A DNA stretch of 44,323 bases from Patescibacteria group bacterium (lineage in GTDB: Bacteria > Patescibacteriota > Minisyncoccia > Phycocordibacterales > UBA1006). The notes under the pieces are model-generated. The model did no database searches. It saw only the letters and a list, made by a program, of their open reading frames with translations, and was not told the DNA's origin. Made by a program: the position numbers and the translations under genes. How positions within the stretch are numbered: position 1 is the first letter of the stretch; each line of letters begins with the position of its first letter. The DNA lies in NCBI GenBank assembly GCA_028286885.1, contig JAQBQS010000009.1:1-44323 (forward strand). The letters run 5' to 3'. Positions 32,274 through 40,119 of this stretch are shown here, piece by piece.

Positions 32274-33824
32274 ATGAACAGACTCAAATCTTTTGCGCTC
32301 CTTCTCGCGTTCGGGCTTCTTGCAATGGCGCCCTACGCCCATGCCGCATTTACTGCGACTCCGACGCAGACCGTGAGTTCACTGACAGTCAGCTATCACT
32401 ATACCGGAACTCCGACCTCCGATATTCGAGTCTATTCATGGCTCGGCGTTGCAAGCTCGACAACTTGGATCGATCGCAACAATCTCTTGATTACGATTGG
32501 ACATTCCTCGACACCGGTGACGAAGGATTTTAGCGTCACCTATAACTTTTCGGCTCTCGGCCTGACGAACGGGACGAACTATGTTTACTATCTTGCTGAC
32601 GGAACGACCGATCAGTCTACCGTTCTTTCGGGGCCTGCGTATTTTACCGTCGGAGGAACCCAAAATCCGACAACACCTACAACTGGTCAGTATGCGTTTG
32701 CTGCAACAGGGCAGTTTGCCGGCCAAGCCCCTGGAACATTCCAAGAAGGTTTTACTGTTAAGCCGACGACTTCGCTTGCTCAGGCAACAACATTAACGCT
32801 TAAGACATTTGTGAACACGTCTTCGACAACGCTCGTATCAACGGATACGTTTCCAATTGGACCTGGCACGGGAACTGTTTCGCCAAGTACGAACGATCTC
32901 GGACCTGGCGATTATACTGCAGTCATTTACGAAGGAACCACGAGTGTCGGGAGTGTTGATTTCAAGATAACAAGCTCCGCGCCTGCAAATCCGTCAACTC
33001 CTCCCACGACGCCAGCAACTCCGCCTGCAGGACCTACGACTCCGATCACTCCCGCCGTTCAAGTCGGCAACACGCTCATAACCTATTTGCCTGGATATAC
33101 GATTACGAATACGGACGCGACACTTCCGGTCAAGATCAGCGTTGTTGTTGAGGCCCAGGTTAACTTGTCGGTGTATATGGCACCCCAGGGACAGAATCCT
33201 TCGGGAGGGCAGACTCTTGTCAATGAATTTATCAGGCCTTTCGTTCCAAAAAATACTTCGATTAAATTTACGGGGCTCACTGCCGGAACAACGTACGTCT
33301 TCACAATTAAAAATGAATCGACAGGCGACCATACAGCGCCTCTGCAATTTAGAACGACCGGCGGAACAGGAACGACAGGAGGATCATTCGGCGTTGTAGG
33401 AACGAATATTGTTAACGGCATTCCGACCGATGTGCCCGCCCTTGTCGATACCATTTCGGATAAGGGAATCGTTCCTAAGTGCGGTCGTACAGGCAGTGAT
33501 ACCGACACCGTTGGAACGCAGATGTGCGGATACAAGGATTTAATGCAGCTGATCGCGAACGTCATCCAGTTCGGACTCATCATGATCGGTCCGATTGTAG
33601 CGATCCTTGCGATGTATGCGGGTGCGATGATCATCTGGCTCGGCAGATTGCCTGATCCGACGAGCGAGCAGATGAAAACACTTAAGAAGTACAAAGCGAT
33701 GCTCGTCCGCGCCGCTATCGGGATCCTTATTATTGTCTTGGCATGGACGTTGATCGCTACAATCCTGCGGGAGCTTGGCGTCAAGTCGAACTACATCCTG
33801 CTCGACATCTTGAGCGGCAACTAA
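32274..33824 (+). CDS. Secreted repeat protein with C-terminal T4SS_pilin-like membrane module (516 aa)
   Basis: Signal peptide with likely cut AHA|AF. The ectodomain holds an Ig-like module (TVSYHYTGTPTSDIRVYSWLG ... KDFSVTYNFSALGL), a second module (YAFAATGQFAGQAPGTFQ ... VDFKITSS, 32691-32980), a Pro/Thr linker and a third beta module. The C-terminal 130 residues have two membrane helices (LIMIGPIVAILAMYAGAMII and AIGILIIVLAWTLIATIL), separated by a basic loop, as in T4SS_pilin/VirB2-type subunits. This suggests a surface structure whose membrane part oligomerises and whose outer part binds a partner cell; that role is inferred. An in-frame extension upstream would cross the terminator. 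Confidence 0.75.
   Translation: MNRLKSFALLLAFGLLAMAPYAHAAFTATPTQTVSSLTVSYHYTGTPTSDIRVYSWLGVASSTTWIDRNNLLITIGHSSTPVTKDFSVTYNFSALGLTNGTNYVYYLADGTTDQSTVLSGPAYFTVGGTQNPTTPTTGQYAFAATGQFAGQAPGTFQEGFTVKPTTSLAQATTLTLKTFVNTSSTTLVSTDTFPIGPGTGTVSPSTNDLGPGDYTAVIYEGTTSVGSVDFKITSSAPANPSTPPTTPATPPAGPTTPITPAVQVGNTLITYLPGYTITNTDATLPVKISVVVEAQVNLSVYMAPQGQNPSGGQTLVNEFIRPFVPKNTSIKFTGLTAGTTYVFTIKNESTGDHTAPLQFRTTGGTGTTGGSFGVVGTNIVNGIPTDVPALVDTISDKGIVPKCGRTGSDTDTVGTQMCGYKDLMQLIANVIQFGLIMIGPIVAILAMYAGAMIIWLGRLPDPTSEQMKTLKKYKAMLVRAAIGILIIVLAWTLIATILRELGVKSNYILLDILSGN
32691..32980 (+). repeat. Duplicated ectodomain module, copy 1
   Basis: 290 nt matching 34614-34903. The proteins are nearly the same, with long identical stretches (GQFAGQAPGTFQEGFTVKPT), while many codons differ at third positions. 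Confidence 0.85.
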
Positions 33825-33830
33825 TACACT

Positions 33831-35780
33831 ATGAATATTATTATGAAAAAATTACTCGCCATCTTCGCGCTCCTCATATCTGCAGTCGCCCTCGGCGTGC
33901 CGTCTCATTCGTTCGCAACGACGACTACGACGTCGAATTCTATTACTGCAGGAGGTTTAATGTCTCATCCTGGAAGTCTAACAACCACAGTTGATCAAAC
34001 AATGACGGCAGTCACCGTAAACTATCACTTTGTCGGAACACCTGACCAGTCTACAATCAAAGTGTATTCTTGGCTTGGCAGAATTTTGCCGAGCAGCAGC
34101 TGGCTTGACCGATCAAACCTTTTGATTACGATTCCGCAGTCCTCTTCACCTGTAACGAAGGATTTCAGCGTGACGTATGATTTTAATGCGCTCGGGCTTA
34201 TAAGCGGAGACCAATATGCCTTTTATTTGGCAACAGGGAAAACGGATAGTGATTTCCTGATAACGCCCCAAATGACCTTTACGGTTGGAGGAACAGGAGG
34301 GGGTTCATACACTTTCGTTGCAAACGGACAGTCTCCAGGCTCAACGACAGGAATGTATGATGAAAGATTTACCATTACTCCCACGGTTCCCCTTACTCAA
34401 CCGACCACGGTTAAGATACTTACTGAAATGACAGGCGGGAGTAATCCCCACACGCGAAACATTCCTAACATTGCAGTATCAGGCTCGAACCCTGTTTCTG
34501 TGACAATGGATGATCTGGCTCCGGGAACTTACCAAGCGCATCTTTTTGATGCCCATTCTGTGCAATTAATGTTGATTCCATTTACGATTACAGCAGGAGC
34601 CGGACAGGGTCCATACACGTTTACCGCAACCGGACAATTTGCGGGCCAAGCCCCCGGAACATTCCAAGAAGGATTTACGGTCAAGCCGACGACTTCGCTT
34701 GCCCAAGCGGTAACGCTGACGCTCAAGACGTTTATGAATGGAGCCGCAACAACATTGGTATCAACCGATACGTTTCCTATTGGGCCCGGAATTGCCGCAG
34801 TTTCGCCGAGCACGAACGACCTTGGACCCGGCGACTATACCGCCGTCATTTACGAGGGAGGAACGAGCGTCGGGAGCGCCGATTTCAAGATAACAAGTTC
34901 GGTTCCGGGAATCGTCCAAGTCATTTCGCATGTGAACGTTCCATCAACTACGGCGACGATCAGCGGAACCCTTGCCGCAACAGGCGCCGATATTCCGAAC
35001 GCTCATCTTGTCGTAAAATTCGGCGAAGACTTGTCGCATTTAACAATCTCTCCCAAGGTTGCCTTCAGCGGAACGATTCCGCACACGGGCGTTGCTTTTA
35101 CGGTTGCGAGCGACCCTTTTGATCCCGCCGTTTCAAACTTGTATTACTATCAGTTTGACGAAACCACCACGGGAACGACCCTTGGCCAAGGAAGCTTCTA
35201 TATCAATACTCCGGCTGACCAAGTAGGCGGAGCGATCAATCCGGGAGCACAGCCGGGAACGCCAACGAATCAGCCGCCTGCGTGCGTTGCCGGACCCTTT
35301 ACGGACGATACGACGAATGACAAATTATGTTCGACCGGCGCTACCGTGAAAGATCTCGTTAAAACAGCAGGAACCTGGACATGGAAATGCACGAGTTCGG
35401 TCATTGCTTATACTCCGGCATCCTGTACGGCAAGCGTGACGGCTGCCGCAGCCAAACCTTCGGACGATAAAAATCCTGACAACTTCCTCAAGAATCCATT
35501 GTCATCGAGCTTGAACTCGTTTCCCAAGATCATCGCGGCGATCGTCAACAACATCGTGCTCCCGATCATGATTCCGTTTATCGCGCTCATGCTCATCTAT
35601 TCCGGATTCCTGTTCGTGATTGCGCGCAAGAAGGGATCGACCGACGGATACGCTGTTGCCAAGAAGACCTTGATGTATACGATGATCGGTGCGGCGCTTG
35701 TCCTCGGAGCATTCGTCGTCTCAAACGCGCTTCAGGGAACGCTTAACGATCTTCTCGCTCCGACTACAACCACGCAATAA
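33831..35780 (+). CDS. Secreted repeat protein with C-terminal T4SS_pilin-like membrane module (649 aa)
   Basis: Paralogue of the preceding gene, 6 nt downstream. Signal peptide ends near SHSFA|TT. The order is: the same Ig-like module (VNYHFVGTPDQSTIKVYSWLG), a diverged copy of the repeat (YTFVANGQSPGSTTGMYDERF), the close copy (34614-34903), a further beta domain, and a Cys-rich module (ACVAGPFTDDTTNDKLCSTG ... TWTWKCTSS) common in CPR surface proteins. Two membrane helices close the chain (IVLPIMIPFIALMLIYSGFL and MIGAALVLGAFVVSNAL). The ATG at 33843 is an alternative start. It probably works in the same surface structure as its neighbours. Confidence 0.75.
   Translation: MNIIMKKLLAIFALLISAVALGVPSHSFATTTTTSNSITAGGLMSHPGSLTTTVDQTMTAVTVNYHFVGTPDQSTIKVYSWLGRILPSSSWLDRSNLLITIPQSSSPVTKDFSVTYDFNALGLISGDQYAFYLATGKTDSDFLITPQMTFTVGGTGGGSYTFVANGQSPGSTTGMYDERFTITPTVPLTQPTTVKILTEMTGGSNPHTRNIPNIAVSGSNPVSVTMDDLAPGTYQAHLFDAHSVQLMLIPFTITAGAGQGPYTFTATGQFAGQAPGTFQEGFTVKPTTSLAQAVTLTLKTFMNGAATTLVSTDTFPIGPGIAAVSPSTNDLGPGDYTAVIYEGGTSVGSADFKITSSVPGIVQVISHVNVPSTTATISGTLAATGADIPNAHLVVKFGEDLSHLTISPKVAFSGTIPHTGVAFTVASDPFDPAVSNLYYYQFDETTTGTTLGQGSFYINTPADQVGGAINPGAQPGTPTNQPPACVAGPFTDDTTNDKLCSTGATVKDLVKTAGTWTWKCTSSVIAYTPASCTASVTAAAAKPSDDKNPDNFLKNPLSSSLNSFPKIIAAIVNNIVLPIMIPFIALMLIYSGFLFVIARKKGSTDGYAVAKKTLMYTMIGAALVLGAFVVSNALQGTLNDLLAPTTTTQ
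34614..34903 (+). repeat. Duplicated ectodomain module, copy 2
   Basis: Counterpart of 32691-32980 in the paralogous gene; same length. Confidence 0.85.
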
Positions 35781-35781
35781 T

Positions 35782-36162
35782 ATGAAACGACACATTACAA
35801 CTCTTTCTTTGTTCGTAGGCGGGCTTGCGTTCGGCATGATGATCAAGGTGGCATTCGCGCAGCAGGGAACTGCCGGCGGGACGTTCAACACGTTGGTTTC
35901 GACGGCCGGCAATTGGATTAGCGCCACAATCGTGCCAATGCTCGTTGCCATCGCGGTGTTAGTCTTCATGTTCAACATGATCATGTTCATCTTCAACTCG
36001 GACAATGAGGCTGAAAGGGCAAAGTTCAAGAAGTATTCGCTCAACTCGATCCTAGCGCTCTTCATCTTGCTTTGCGTGTGGGGTGTCGTCGGGATCTTCA
36101 CTCATACGTTTTTCAACAAGGATCCCGTTATTCCGCAATTGCCGACGAGCGATTCGGCATAA
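35782..36162 (+). CDS. T4SS_pilin/VirB2-like small membrane protein (126 aa)
   Basis: Signal peptide or first helix ending AFA|QQG, then a two-helix core (ISATIVPMLVAIAVLVFMFNMIMFIF and SLNSILALFILLCVWGVVGIF) around a charged loop (NSDNEAERAKFKKY). This is the bare form of the C-terminal module of the two upstream genes and fits VirB2/T4SS_pilin-type subunits. It starts 1 nt after the preceding stop, as the third gene of the operon. Confidence 0.75.
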   Translation: MKRHITTLSLFVGGLAFGMMIKVAFAQQGTAGGTFNTLVSTAGNWISATIVPMLVAIAVLVFMFNMIMFIFNSDNEAERAKFKKYSLNSILALFILLCVWGVVGIFTHTFFNKDPVIPQLPTSDSA

Positions 36163-36172
36163 TGGAACATTA

Positions 36173-36202
36173 AAAAACGCACCCTTGGGAGGTGCGTTTT
36201 GC
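36173..36202. terminator. Bidirectional terminator
   Basis: AAAACGCACC pairs with GGTGCGTTTT around CTTGGGA, with A- and T-runs at the base on both strands. Confidence 0.85.
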
Positions 36203-36224
36203 ATTTGAACAAAATGCAAAAATG

Positions 36225-36605
36225 TTAGTGGGCTGCTCCACCTCCGCCACCTGCTGGGGGAGCGGCGGCTGCGGCAGCAGGTGCTGCGGCGGGACGCTTG
36301 TCAGGAGCAGTAGCTCTTTTAATCTTCATCTTTTGGATCTTAGTATTGTCGCCGAACTCATTGAGTCCGAGTACACTGTCGATCTCGTCTTTCGTTACGG
36401 CTTTGGCCATGGCAGCATCGTGGCATATACCTAGGAGTACGGAGTTTGTGATTCCGCGGTGCCTGCATGCCCATATAGCTTCCTCATAGTTACCGTCAGT
36501 GACAGCCTTTTTGATGCCTTTTTGGACATCCTCGTTTTTTTGATCGCGAACATCGAGGAATCCCTCGATTGTTTCTTTAAACTTGTCGCTTACTTTTTCA
36601 GCCAT
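36225..36605 (-). CDS. Hypothetical helical protein with Ala/Pro/Gly tail (126 aa)
   Basis: Not recognised. About 90 residues are helical and charged (KFKETIEGFLDVRDQKNEDVQKGIKKAV; AIWACRHRGITNSVLLGICHDAAM). The last 30 are a basic hinge and an Ala/Pro/Gly low-complexity tail (AAAPAAAAAAPPAGGGGGAAH). The tail suggests a flexible linker or packing role. Its promoter and AAACCAATCAA leader are of the accessory type, and its codons (GCT, ACT, CTC mixed) differ from the pilin-like genes on both sides. Confidence 0.6.
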   Translation of the reverse strand: MAEKVSDKFKETIEGFLDVRDQKNEDVQKGIKKAVTDGNYEEAIWACRHRGITNSVLLGICHDAAMAKAVTKDEIDSVLGLNEFGDNTKIQKMKIKRATAPDKRPAAAPAAAAAAPPAGGGGGAAH

Positions 36606-36651
36606 TTGATTGGTTTTTAGTTGAATAAATGAATTAAATACTTTCGGGAAG

Positions 36652-36680
36652 AGTTTATCATAATATTAGTATATTGTCAA
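36652..36680 (-). promoter_or_regulatory. Promoter of the 126-aa helical gene
   Basis: Minus strand TTGACA, 17-nt spacer, TAAACT; about 46 nt to the ATG. Confidence 0.7.
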
Positions 36681-36790
36681 GTATTCTAATCGCCAGAAAC
36701 CTTGATTTTAAAGGCAAAATAAGGGATTTCTATAAAACCCTTATAAATCAACACTCTAGGACAGATTTGGATGGGGAAGCTCTGAACTAC

Positions 36791-36819
36791 TTGACAAATA
36801 TGTATGAATATGCTAAGAT
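36791..36819 (+). promoter_or_regulatory. Lipoprotein gene promoter
   Basis: TTGACA, 17-nt spacer, TAAGAT with TGC in front; the roughly 64-nt leader is almost entirely A and C before the ATG. Confidence 0.8.
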
Positions 36820-36889
36820 AGTAATAAGAGTAACCTCTGTAAACAAAATAATTTTTTAAACCAACAACAAACAAAAAAACAAAACAACA

Positions 36890-37636
36890 ATGAGAAATTA
36901 CAAAAACAACCTCGCAATGCTCGTAGTAGCAGTACTGATCATCGGCCTTTCATCATGTGCAAAGCAATGTACAGATGCATACGGTAATGCGGTTCAATGC
37001 CAGTCTGCTACCACAACCGGTACCTACTATCCTACTACCACTCCTACGAACGGCAACAACAACGGACAGAACACGCCGACCAATCCTTCAGCAGGATCCG
37101 GTGCTGCCCTGTTTATGGTAGACGTCACTGCGCTTAATATGGTGGGTGTCGCAGGCCAAGGCCAGTTCTATGCCGTAACCCCTGACTATGATCAGAACTG
37201 CGTGCCGGATGCTGACGCACTTGGCACTGCAGTGGACAAAAACAAGGTGCCTCTGTCAGGACTGATCTCATTTGATCAAGGAATCACTTCCTATCCTTCA
37301 GTGCTGATCTGCGATGCAGGTGTTGCCAATAGCTACAAGGGCTATCATGACCTAAACGGAGGAAACGTGATCGTCTCAGTGTTCAGCAGCAATGTGCCCT
37401 ACGGATACTCTATCAAGCCGGGCACTGTAAACTTGACTACAACCAATCTTTGCACGAAGACCAACTCTGGGATTTATGTAAAGACAACGGTTGGAAAAAC
37501 TGATCTGGCATCTCAAGACTCATGGGCAGCTATCAAGAACCTGAGCGACTCTACCAAGTCAACCAGGGAACTGATGAGCCCTGATGCTGAAAAGAACCGT
37601 GTCGATGCGTTTGTAAAGACGTACAAACATAACTGA
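36890..37636 (+). CDS. Secreted lipoprotein, unknown (248 aa)
   Basis: A lipoprotein signal with lipobox LSSC at residues 20-23 after a hydrophobic stretch, so Cys23 would be lipidated. A Thr/Asn-rich linker (TTTPTNGNNNGQNTPTNPS) leads to a beta-rich domain of about 170 residues not recognised (MVDVTALNMVGVAGQGQFYAV; CVPDADALGTAVDKN). Four or more cysteines could form disulfides. Codons CCT, ACT, GCT and CTG are frequent, whereas neighbours prefer CCG, ACG and GCG; with the AC-rich leader this suggests transfer. Confidence 0.75.
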   Translation: MRNYKNNLAMLVVAVLIIGLSSCAKQCTDAYGNAVQCQSATTTGTYYPTTTPTNGNNNGQNTPTNPSAGSGAALFMVDVTALNMVGVAGQGQFYAVTPDYDQNCVPDADALGTAVDKNKVPLSGLISFDQGITSYPSVLICDAGVANSYKGYHDLNGGNVIVSVFSSNVPYGYSIKPGTVNLTTTNLCTKTNSGIYVKTTVGKTDLASQDSWAAIKNLSDSTKSTRELMSPDAEKNRVDAFVKTYKHN

Positions 37637-37652
37637 TCCTCAAAGGATCTCC

Positions 37653-37683
37653 AAAGCCACCTTACAAATAAGGTGGCTTTTTT
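37653..37683 (+). terminator. Lipoprotein gene terminator
   Basis: AAAGCCACCTT/AAGGTGGCTTT with loop ACAAAT, then T-run. Confidence 0.95.
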
Positions 37684-37685
37684 AC

Positions 37686-37714
37686 TTGACAAAATATATA
37701 AAGTATGCTAATAT
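37686..37714 (+). promoter_or_regulatory. Promoter of the secreted 119-aa gene
   Basis: TTGACA, 17-nt spacer, TAATAT with TGC in front; begins 3 nt after the preceding terminator. Confidence 0.85.
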
Positions 37715-37772
37715 ATAAGAAGAGATCTTTCCATTAAAATACTATTCATAAACCAACAAAATTAATTAACAA

Positions 37773-38132
37773 ATGAAAAAACTAATCTTCTTCTTCGCAA
37801 TGATCTGTGCCGGAACAACAATGTCTGCCCAAACTAAACAAGGCTGGGTAAGTCAGGAAGGCATGCAAAGATGGCTGGGTCAATCGCAGTTCTATAACAG
37901 GACTGATGTTACTACCTACAACTGGATCCGCGTATCGTGGCTTCAGGGAGCGGATACGATATCTGCAAATGCTGCGATCAATGCCGGTGAAATCCAAAAC
38001 GGCATCAAGAAAGGAGATGCGGTTACGATCACGCTGATCAACAACGTGAATACTCCTGTCTGTCATACGGCAATAATAAATCCTGATCGGACAATGGTCC
38101 TAGGGTTCTCTATTTACGCCATCGCACAATGA
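37773..38132 (+). CDS. Small secreted protein, unknown (119 aa)
   Basis: A signal peptide (KKLIFFFAMICAGTTMSA, cut likely SA|Q) and a mature chain of about 99 residues rich in Trp, Asn and Gln (GWVSQEGMQRWLGQSQFYNRTD; NWIRVSWLQGADTISANAAI). Not recognised. It shares promoter type, leader (AAACCAACAAAATTAATTAACAA) and codon preference with the lipoprotein gene upstream, so the two probably arrived together. Confidence 0.65.
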   Translation: MKKLIFFFAMICAGTTMSAQTKQGWVSQEGMQRWLGQSQFYNRTDVTTYNWIRVSWLQGADTISANAAINAGEIQNGIKKGDAVTITLINNVNTPVCHTAIINPDRTMVLGFSIYAIAQ

Positions 38133-38143
38133 AGCGTCCCCTT

Positions 38144-38172
38144 AAAGGTTATCCACTCGGATGACCTTTTTT
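38144..38172 (+). terminator. Terminator of the secreted 119-aa gene
   Basis: AAAGGTtATCC pairs with GGATgACCTTT around ACTC, then T-run. Confidence 0.85.
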
Positions 38173-38192
38173 ATTTGCTTTTAATTTCCTTG

Positions 38193-38201
38193 TGGTATAC
38201 T
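38193..38201 (+). promoter_or_regulatory. Promoter of the two-gene T4SS_pilin-like unit
   Basis: Extended -10 TGGTATACT; ATG about 41 nt downstream. Confidence 0.55.
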
Positions 38202-38242
38202 TGGCGTATCCATTATTAAGGATTAACCGTTTCATACCAATC

Positions 38243-38617
38243 ATGAAAAAATTTCTCGCGTCATTATCAACTTTCGCCCTGATTCCTGCGCTCGCATCCG
38301 CGCAGATTATCGGAACATCCGGAACGACGGGATTGGGCAGCTTGGTTGTTCAGTTCAAGGGACTTCTCTCGGCATTGTTTCCAATTGCAATCGCAATCGG
38401 AGTGCTCGCGTTCTTCTACGAGCTCATCATGTTCATCGTTCACAAGAGCGACGACAAAGCTGAGAAATTCAAGAAGGGAATCCTGATGAGCCTCCTCGCC
38501 CTCTTCCTAATGTTCACATTCTTCGGACTTTTGAACGTTATTGCCAACACGCTCGGACTCTCTGGTGCCGTCGGACAGGGTGTTCAGTCAAACCAGATTC
38601 CAGCCGTTCAGCTATAA
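38243..38617 (+). CDS. T4SS_pilin/VirB2-like small membrane protein (124 aa)
   Basis: A signal peptide (KKFLASLSTFALIPALASA|Q) and two membrane helices (LFPIAIAIGVLAFFYELIMFIV and ILMSLLALFLMFTFFGLLNVIA) around a basic loop (HKSDDKAEKFKKG). The arrangement is the same as in the 126-aa protein at 35782, and the loop is similar (NEAERAKFKKY). It is probably a paralogous subunit of the same structure. An earlier in-frame start at 38192 overlaps the promoter. Confidence 0.75.
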   Translation: MKKFLASLSTFALIPALASAQIIGTSGTTGLGSLVVQFKGLLSALFPIAIAIGVLAFFYELIMFIVHKSDDKAEKFKKGILMSLLALFLMFTFFGLLNVIANTLGLSGAVGQGVQSNQIPAVQL

Positions 38618-38621
38618 TTGC

Positions 38622-38966
38622 ATGTTTTCCTGGCTGTATCCGATAACCGCATACGCCGCAAGCGATCCGATCAGCGTCAAATTGCTGGTTTTTCGGATCA
38701 GCTACTACATCTTAAACCCGCTCATCAAGGCCGGGTTTGTTGTAGCTTTCGTTTTCTTCATTTGGGGGATCATCAGCTACCTGAAAGATCGAAATGCAGG
38801 ACGCATCTGGGATACGTCGGCATTCGACAAGGATGGCAAGATGACAAGCAAGGCGGGCGACCAGATCGTCTACGGCTTGATCGGACTCTTTATCATGGTC
38901 TCGGCGTTTGGAATTCTCCATTACCTCAAAGATTTCATCGGATCAGGAATTCCTACTCCCTACTAA
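38622..38966 (+). CDS. Membrane protein of the T4SS_pilin-like set (114 aa)
   Basis: A short first stretch (MFSWLYPITAYAA), then two membrane helices (LIKAGFVVAFVFFIWGIISYL and IVYGLIGLFIMVSAFGILHYL) around a charged loop (KDRNAGRIWDTSAFDKDGK). It is a less typical relative of the preceding two-helix proteins. It starts 4 nt after that gene's stop and ends the unit. Confidence 0.65.
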   Translation: MFSWLYPITAYAASDPISVKLLVFRISYYILNPLIKAGFVVAFVFFIWGIISYLKDRNAGRIWDTSAFDKDGKMTSKAGDQIVYGLIGLFIMVSAFGILHYLKDFIGSGIPTPY

Positions 38967-38981
38967 CTCAAGTAGGCAAAT

Positions 38982-39016
38982 AAAACTCTCACGTAATGTG
39001 AGGGTTTTATTTTTTA
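38982..39016 (+). terminator. Terminator of the two-gene unit
   Basis: AAAACtCTCAC pairs with GTGAGgGTTTT around GTAAT, then T-rich tail. Confidence 0.85.
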
Positions 39017-39025
39017 ATTTCAAAT

Positions 39026-39055
39026 AAAAAGCCCCTTACTTTGCAGTAAGGGGCT
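39026..39055 (-). terminator. Terminator of the 249-aa membrane gene
   Basis: AGCCCCTTAC pairs with GTAAGGGGCT; T-run on the minus strand. Confidence 0.9.
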
Positions 39056-39075
39056 TGCAAGCTTTTCACTCGAGG

Positions 39076-39825
39076 CTACTTGTCCATCTTTCCGCCATCA
39101 ATCTCTACTTGCTCTACTGGTGTTCCAGTCTGAGCGGTAGGATCCTTTGGGGTAGTTGTAGTGGGCGCGTTGTCCGGTTGCCAGTCCTTCTCGTGGTCGT
39201 TCCTGCTTCTGCCTTGTGATCTGTTAGTATTGGCGTTTCCTGAGTTGGATGAAGACGTTTCCTCAAAAACAGCAGGGCTAAAAATTGCGTACATGATCCA
39301 AATGAGGACGATGATAATGAACGCCGGCAAGATAATACGCTTCCAAGGCATTCCTTCAGCAGCGTCGGTAGGAGTCGTAGCCGTTGCATGGTTCGCAGTC
39401 GCCATGTTCCTATGCGCATTTTTGAAAATGTGCGGGGATAGCATGATGATGCAAATAACGACAAATGCCAGGATCTCCGAAGCGCCGAGCATTCCGATCA
39501 TCTTCATTCCTGCATCGTAACTGAAAAGACAGCCGGCGATAATAGGAATCAGAATCAAGCATAAGGCGAACCATGCGGCTCCCGAGTTCGCTTTTCTTAC
39601 ATGGTCAGGATCATAGGCGCTGTCCGTTGTGTGGTAATGGGACAATACCCATAAAGCTCCGAGCGTTCCTATGATTGTGATTACAAGCAAAACGATTGCG
39701 AAGTTTGAGAGGCTATGAGTAGCATCAAACCGTTTGGAAATACTCATGATGAGTATTCCGATGATAAAAGCAGCTATTGCTCCCAGGTAAATCCTAAAAG
39801 CACCTTTGGAAATTGTTGTTGCCAT
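39076..39825 (-). CDS. Polytopic membrane protein, unknown (249 aa)
   Basis: About five membrane helices (near residues 9-29, 40-62, 84-104, 113-134 and 166-187), then a Ser/Asn/Thr/Pro-rich hydrophilic tail of about 60 residues with many charged residues. His-rich loop NAHRNMATANHATAT lies between helices 4 and 5. Not recognised. The promoter is the accessory type and the leader is A-rich. Confidence 0.65.
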   Translation of the reverse strand: MATTISKGAFRIYLGAIAAFIIGILIMSISKRFDATHSLSNFAIVLLVITIIGTLGALWVLSHYHTTDSAYDPDHVRKANSGAAWFALCLILIPIIAGCLFSYDAGMKMIGMLGASEILAFVVICIIMLSPHIFKNAHRNMATANHATATTPTDAAEGMPWKRIILPAFIIIVLIWIMYAIFSPAVFEETSSSNSGNANTNRSQGRSRNDHEKDWQPDNAPTTTTPKDPTAQTGTPVEQVEIDGGKMDK

Positions 39826-39879
39826 ATTTGTTATATTTTGTTTTAAATGAATAAAATAATGACTATGAGTTTCCTGATA

Positions 39880-39908
39880 ACTATAGCATTTTTAGATATA
39901 AAAGTCAA
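39880..39908 (-). promoter_or_regulatory. Promoter of the 249-aa membrane gene
   Basis: Minus strand TTGACT, 17-nt spacer, TATAGT with TGC in front. Confidence 0.75.
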
Positions 39909-39984
39909 GAGTACAGTATATTTCCAAATAGCCGAATTCATGCTAGTATTTTAAGGCTCATTTGGGATATCCCCCGCAAGAAAT

Positions 39985-40057
39985 GCACCCGTAGCTCAGT
40001 CGGTAGAGCAGTTGCCTCTTAAGCAAACGGTCGTAGGTTCGATCCCTACCGGGTGCA
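39985..40057 (+). tRNA. tRNA-Lys (CTT)
   Basis: 73-nt cloverleaf; acceptor GCACCCG/CGGGTGC, anticodon loop CTCTTAA, T-loop TTCGATC, discriminator A. No encoded CCA. TGCTAGTAT at 39941-39949 is a possible promoter. Confidence 0.95.
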
Positions 40058-40062
40058 CACAT

Positions 40063-40103
40063 AAAAAAGCGGCGGAAATGCGAAGCATTTCCGCCGCTTT
40101 TTT
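40063..40103. terminator. Strong bidirectional terminator
   Basis: 19-bp perfect stem (40063-40081 with 40085-40103), loop GAA. It ends tRNA-Lys on plus and the infB-tRNA-methyltransferase run on minus. Confidence 0.95.
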
Positions 40104-40119
40104 ATACCTACTTTTATAC

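Noticed and set aside
36674-36859. Possible 61-aa reading frame
   Set aside because: It contains the lipoprotein gene's promoter, has no start signals of its own and no recognisable composition.
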